From positions 1 through 6,454 of the forward strand of contig JAUZQP010000012.1 in assembly GCA_030950965.1 (NCBI GenBank): DNA of 6,454 bases. The letters are read 5' to 3'. The notes beneath the pieces were generated by a model. It did not search any database. It saw only the letters and a program-made list of their open reading frames with translations, and was not told the origin of the DNA. Position 1 is the stretch's first letter. Each line of letters begins with the position of its first letter. Position numbers and translations under genes: made by a program. This stretch comes from Mariprofundaceae bacterium. GTDB lineage: Bacteria > Pseudomonadota > Zetaproteobacteria > Mariprofundales > Mariprofundaceae. This document shows positions 5,727 through 6,454 of this stretch, piece by piece.

Positions 5727-6454
5727 ATGACATCCATCCCTACCTCAGCATGGCCTATTATTGAAGCGCGCAGCCATGATCCTTTTTCATACCTTGGCTG
5801 CCATTTACAGGATGATGGAAGCACTATTATTCGTGTGTTTAAACCACGCGTGAAAAGCGTCAGTTTATTACTCAACCCAGACGATGAGATAGCCATGGAA
5901 CGGCTTGAAGGCACAGATGTTTTTACGGCTGTCCTCACGGCTGACACTGATGCGAGCGACTACCGCTTACGCCTGCGTAACGGCGAAGGGCATGACTGGG
6001 AGCAAGACGATCCGTATCGCTTCCCCCCTCTACTCGGTGACATGGATCTTCATTTAATCGGTGAAGGCAATCACTTTGAAAAATACAATGTTTTAGGGGC
6101 GCACCCATGTAAACATGCTGGTGTTGCTGGCGTAAGCTTCGCTGTCTGGGCACCTTCTGCTTCCCGTGTTTCGGTCGTCGGCAACTTCAATCATTGGGAT
6201 GGTCGCGAACACCCCATGCGTGTACGTGGCTCCTCTGGTATATGGGAACTGTTTATCCCAAGTCTTACCAATGGCGAAGTGTACAAATACGAAATACGCA
6301 CCCAATCAGGTGAGTTACTGGAAAAAACCGACCCTTACGGGCAGCAAATGGAAGTACGCCCCAACACTGCCAGCGTGGTTCATGATGCAAATCAATACCA
6401 ATGGCAAGATGCTGAATGGGTCAGCAACCGTCCACGCCATCAAGCCTTAGATCA
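5727..6454 (+). CDS. glgB: 1,4-alpha-glucan branching enzyme, N-terminal part (cut by window end)
   Basis: The frame stays open to the window edge, giving 242 codons plus two bases, about one third of a typical GlgB of some 730 residues. GlgB makes the alpha-1,6 branches of glycogen by cutting and transferring alpha-1,4 chains. The N-terminal domain is seen at residues about 18-120: DPFSYLGCH (18-26), DDPYRFPPLLGDMD (94-107). The linker EKYNVLGAHP (118-127) leads to the CBM48 carbohydrate-binding module at about 134-220, with GVSFAVWAPSASRVSVVGNF, NHWDGREHPM, SGIWELFIPSLTNGEVYKYE, KTDPYG. This two-module N-terminus is that of the long proteobacterial GlgB type. The GH13 catalytic barrel and its Asp/Glu residues lie beyond the window, so activity cannot be judged. 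It is separated from coaD by 88 bases; other glycogen genes may follow. Confidence 0.95.
   Translation, partial: MTSIPTSAWPIIEARSHDPFSYLGCHLQDDGSTIIRVFKPRVKSVSLLLNPDDEIAMERLEGTDVFTAVLTADTDASDYRLRLRNGEGHDWEQDDPYRFPPLLGDMDLHLIGEGNHFEKYNVLGAHPCKHAGVAGVSFAVWAPSASRVSVVGNFNHWDGREHPMRVRGSSGIWELFIPSLTNGEVYKYEIRTQSGELLEKTDPYGQQMEVRPNTASVVHDANQYQWQDAEWVSNRPRHQALD

Noticed and set aside
6166..6450. 94-residue plus-strand open frame inside the last gene
   Set aside because: It lies in another frame of glgB, whose CBM48 motifs run continuously through the region; the product shows no recognisable family.
1..6454. CRISPR array, tRNA or rRNA gene, insertion sequence or attachment site
   Set aside because: No regularly spaced repeats, cloverleaf, transposase or terminal inverted repeats were found; nearly the whole window is explained by plus-strand protein genes.

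Overview
The window holds a densely packed run of plus-strand protein genes from a bacterium. It is most likely a proteobacterium: rsmD and coaD are adjacent, a paired set of periplasmic M16 proteases sits close by, and a glgB follows. By eye the base composition is balanced and codon use looks the same throughout, so nothing marks any segment as recently acquired. The CoaD C-terminal motif (SSRFIRE followed by MGGDI) recalls non-gamma proteobacterial versions. I cannot place the organism below phylum level from this sequence.

Layout: (1) 1-54 is an open frame ending in TAG, probably the tail of an upstream gene. (2) 91-1116 encodes a methionine-rich cytoplasmic protein with four CBS motifs and a PAS-like tail. 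(3) 1116-2429 and 2426-3733 encode two exported M16 peptidase-family proteins. The first keeps the zinc site and has lost the R/Y pair; the second is the reverse, the classic pattern of an obligate heterodimer. (4) 3730-4575 encodes a response regulator with an intact receiver domain fused to a degenerate GGDEF domain. That domain has lost its cyclase residues but keeps an RxxD in the I-site position. (5) 4584-5141 is rsmD (16S rRNA m2G966 methyltransferase). (6) 5153-5638 is coaD (phosphopantetheine adenylyltransferase). (7) 5727 to the window end is the N-terminal third of glgB (glycogen branching enzyme), cut by the window edge.

The genes from 91 to 5638 overlap by 1 or 4 bases or are separated by 8 to 11 bases, with no terminator visible between them, so they probably form one operon. 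The last two of these are housekeeping genes. The first four combine a nucleotide-sensing type protein (CBS), a periplasmic protease pair, and a phosphorylation-controlled possible c-di-GMP receptor. That grouping is the most interesting aspect of the window, although a functional link between them is inference. The 88-base gap before glgB is the only break in the run, and I see no convincing promoter or terminator in it.
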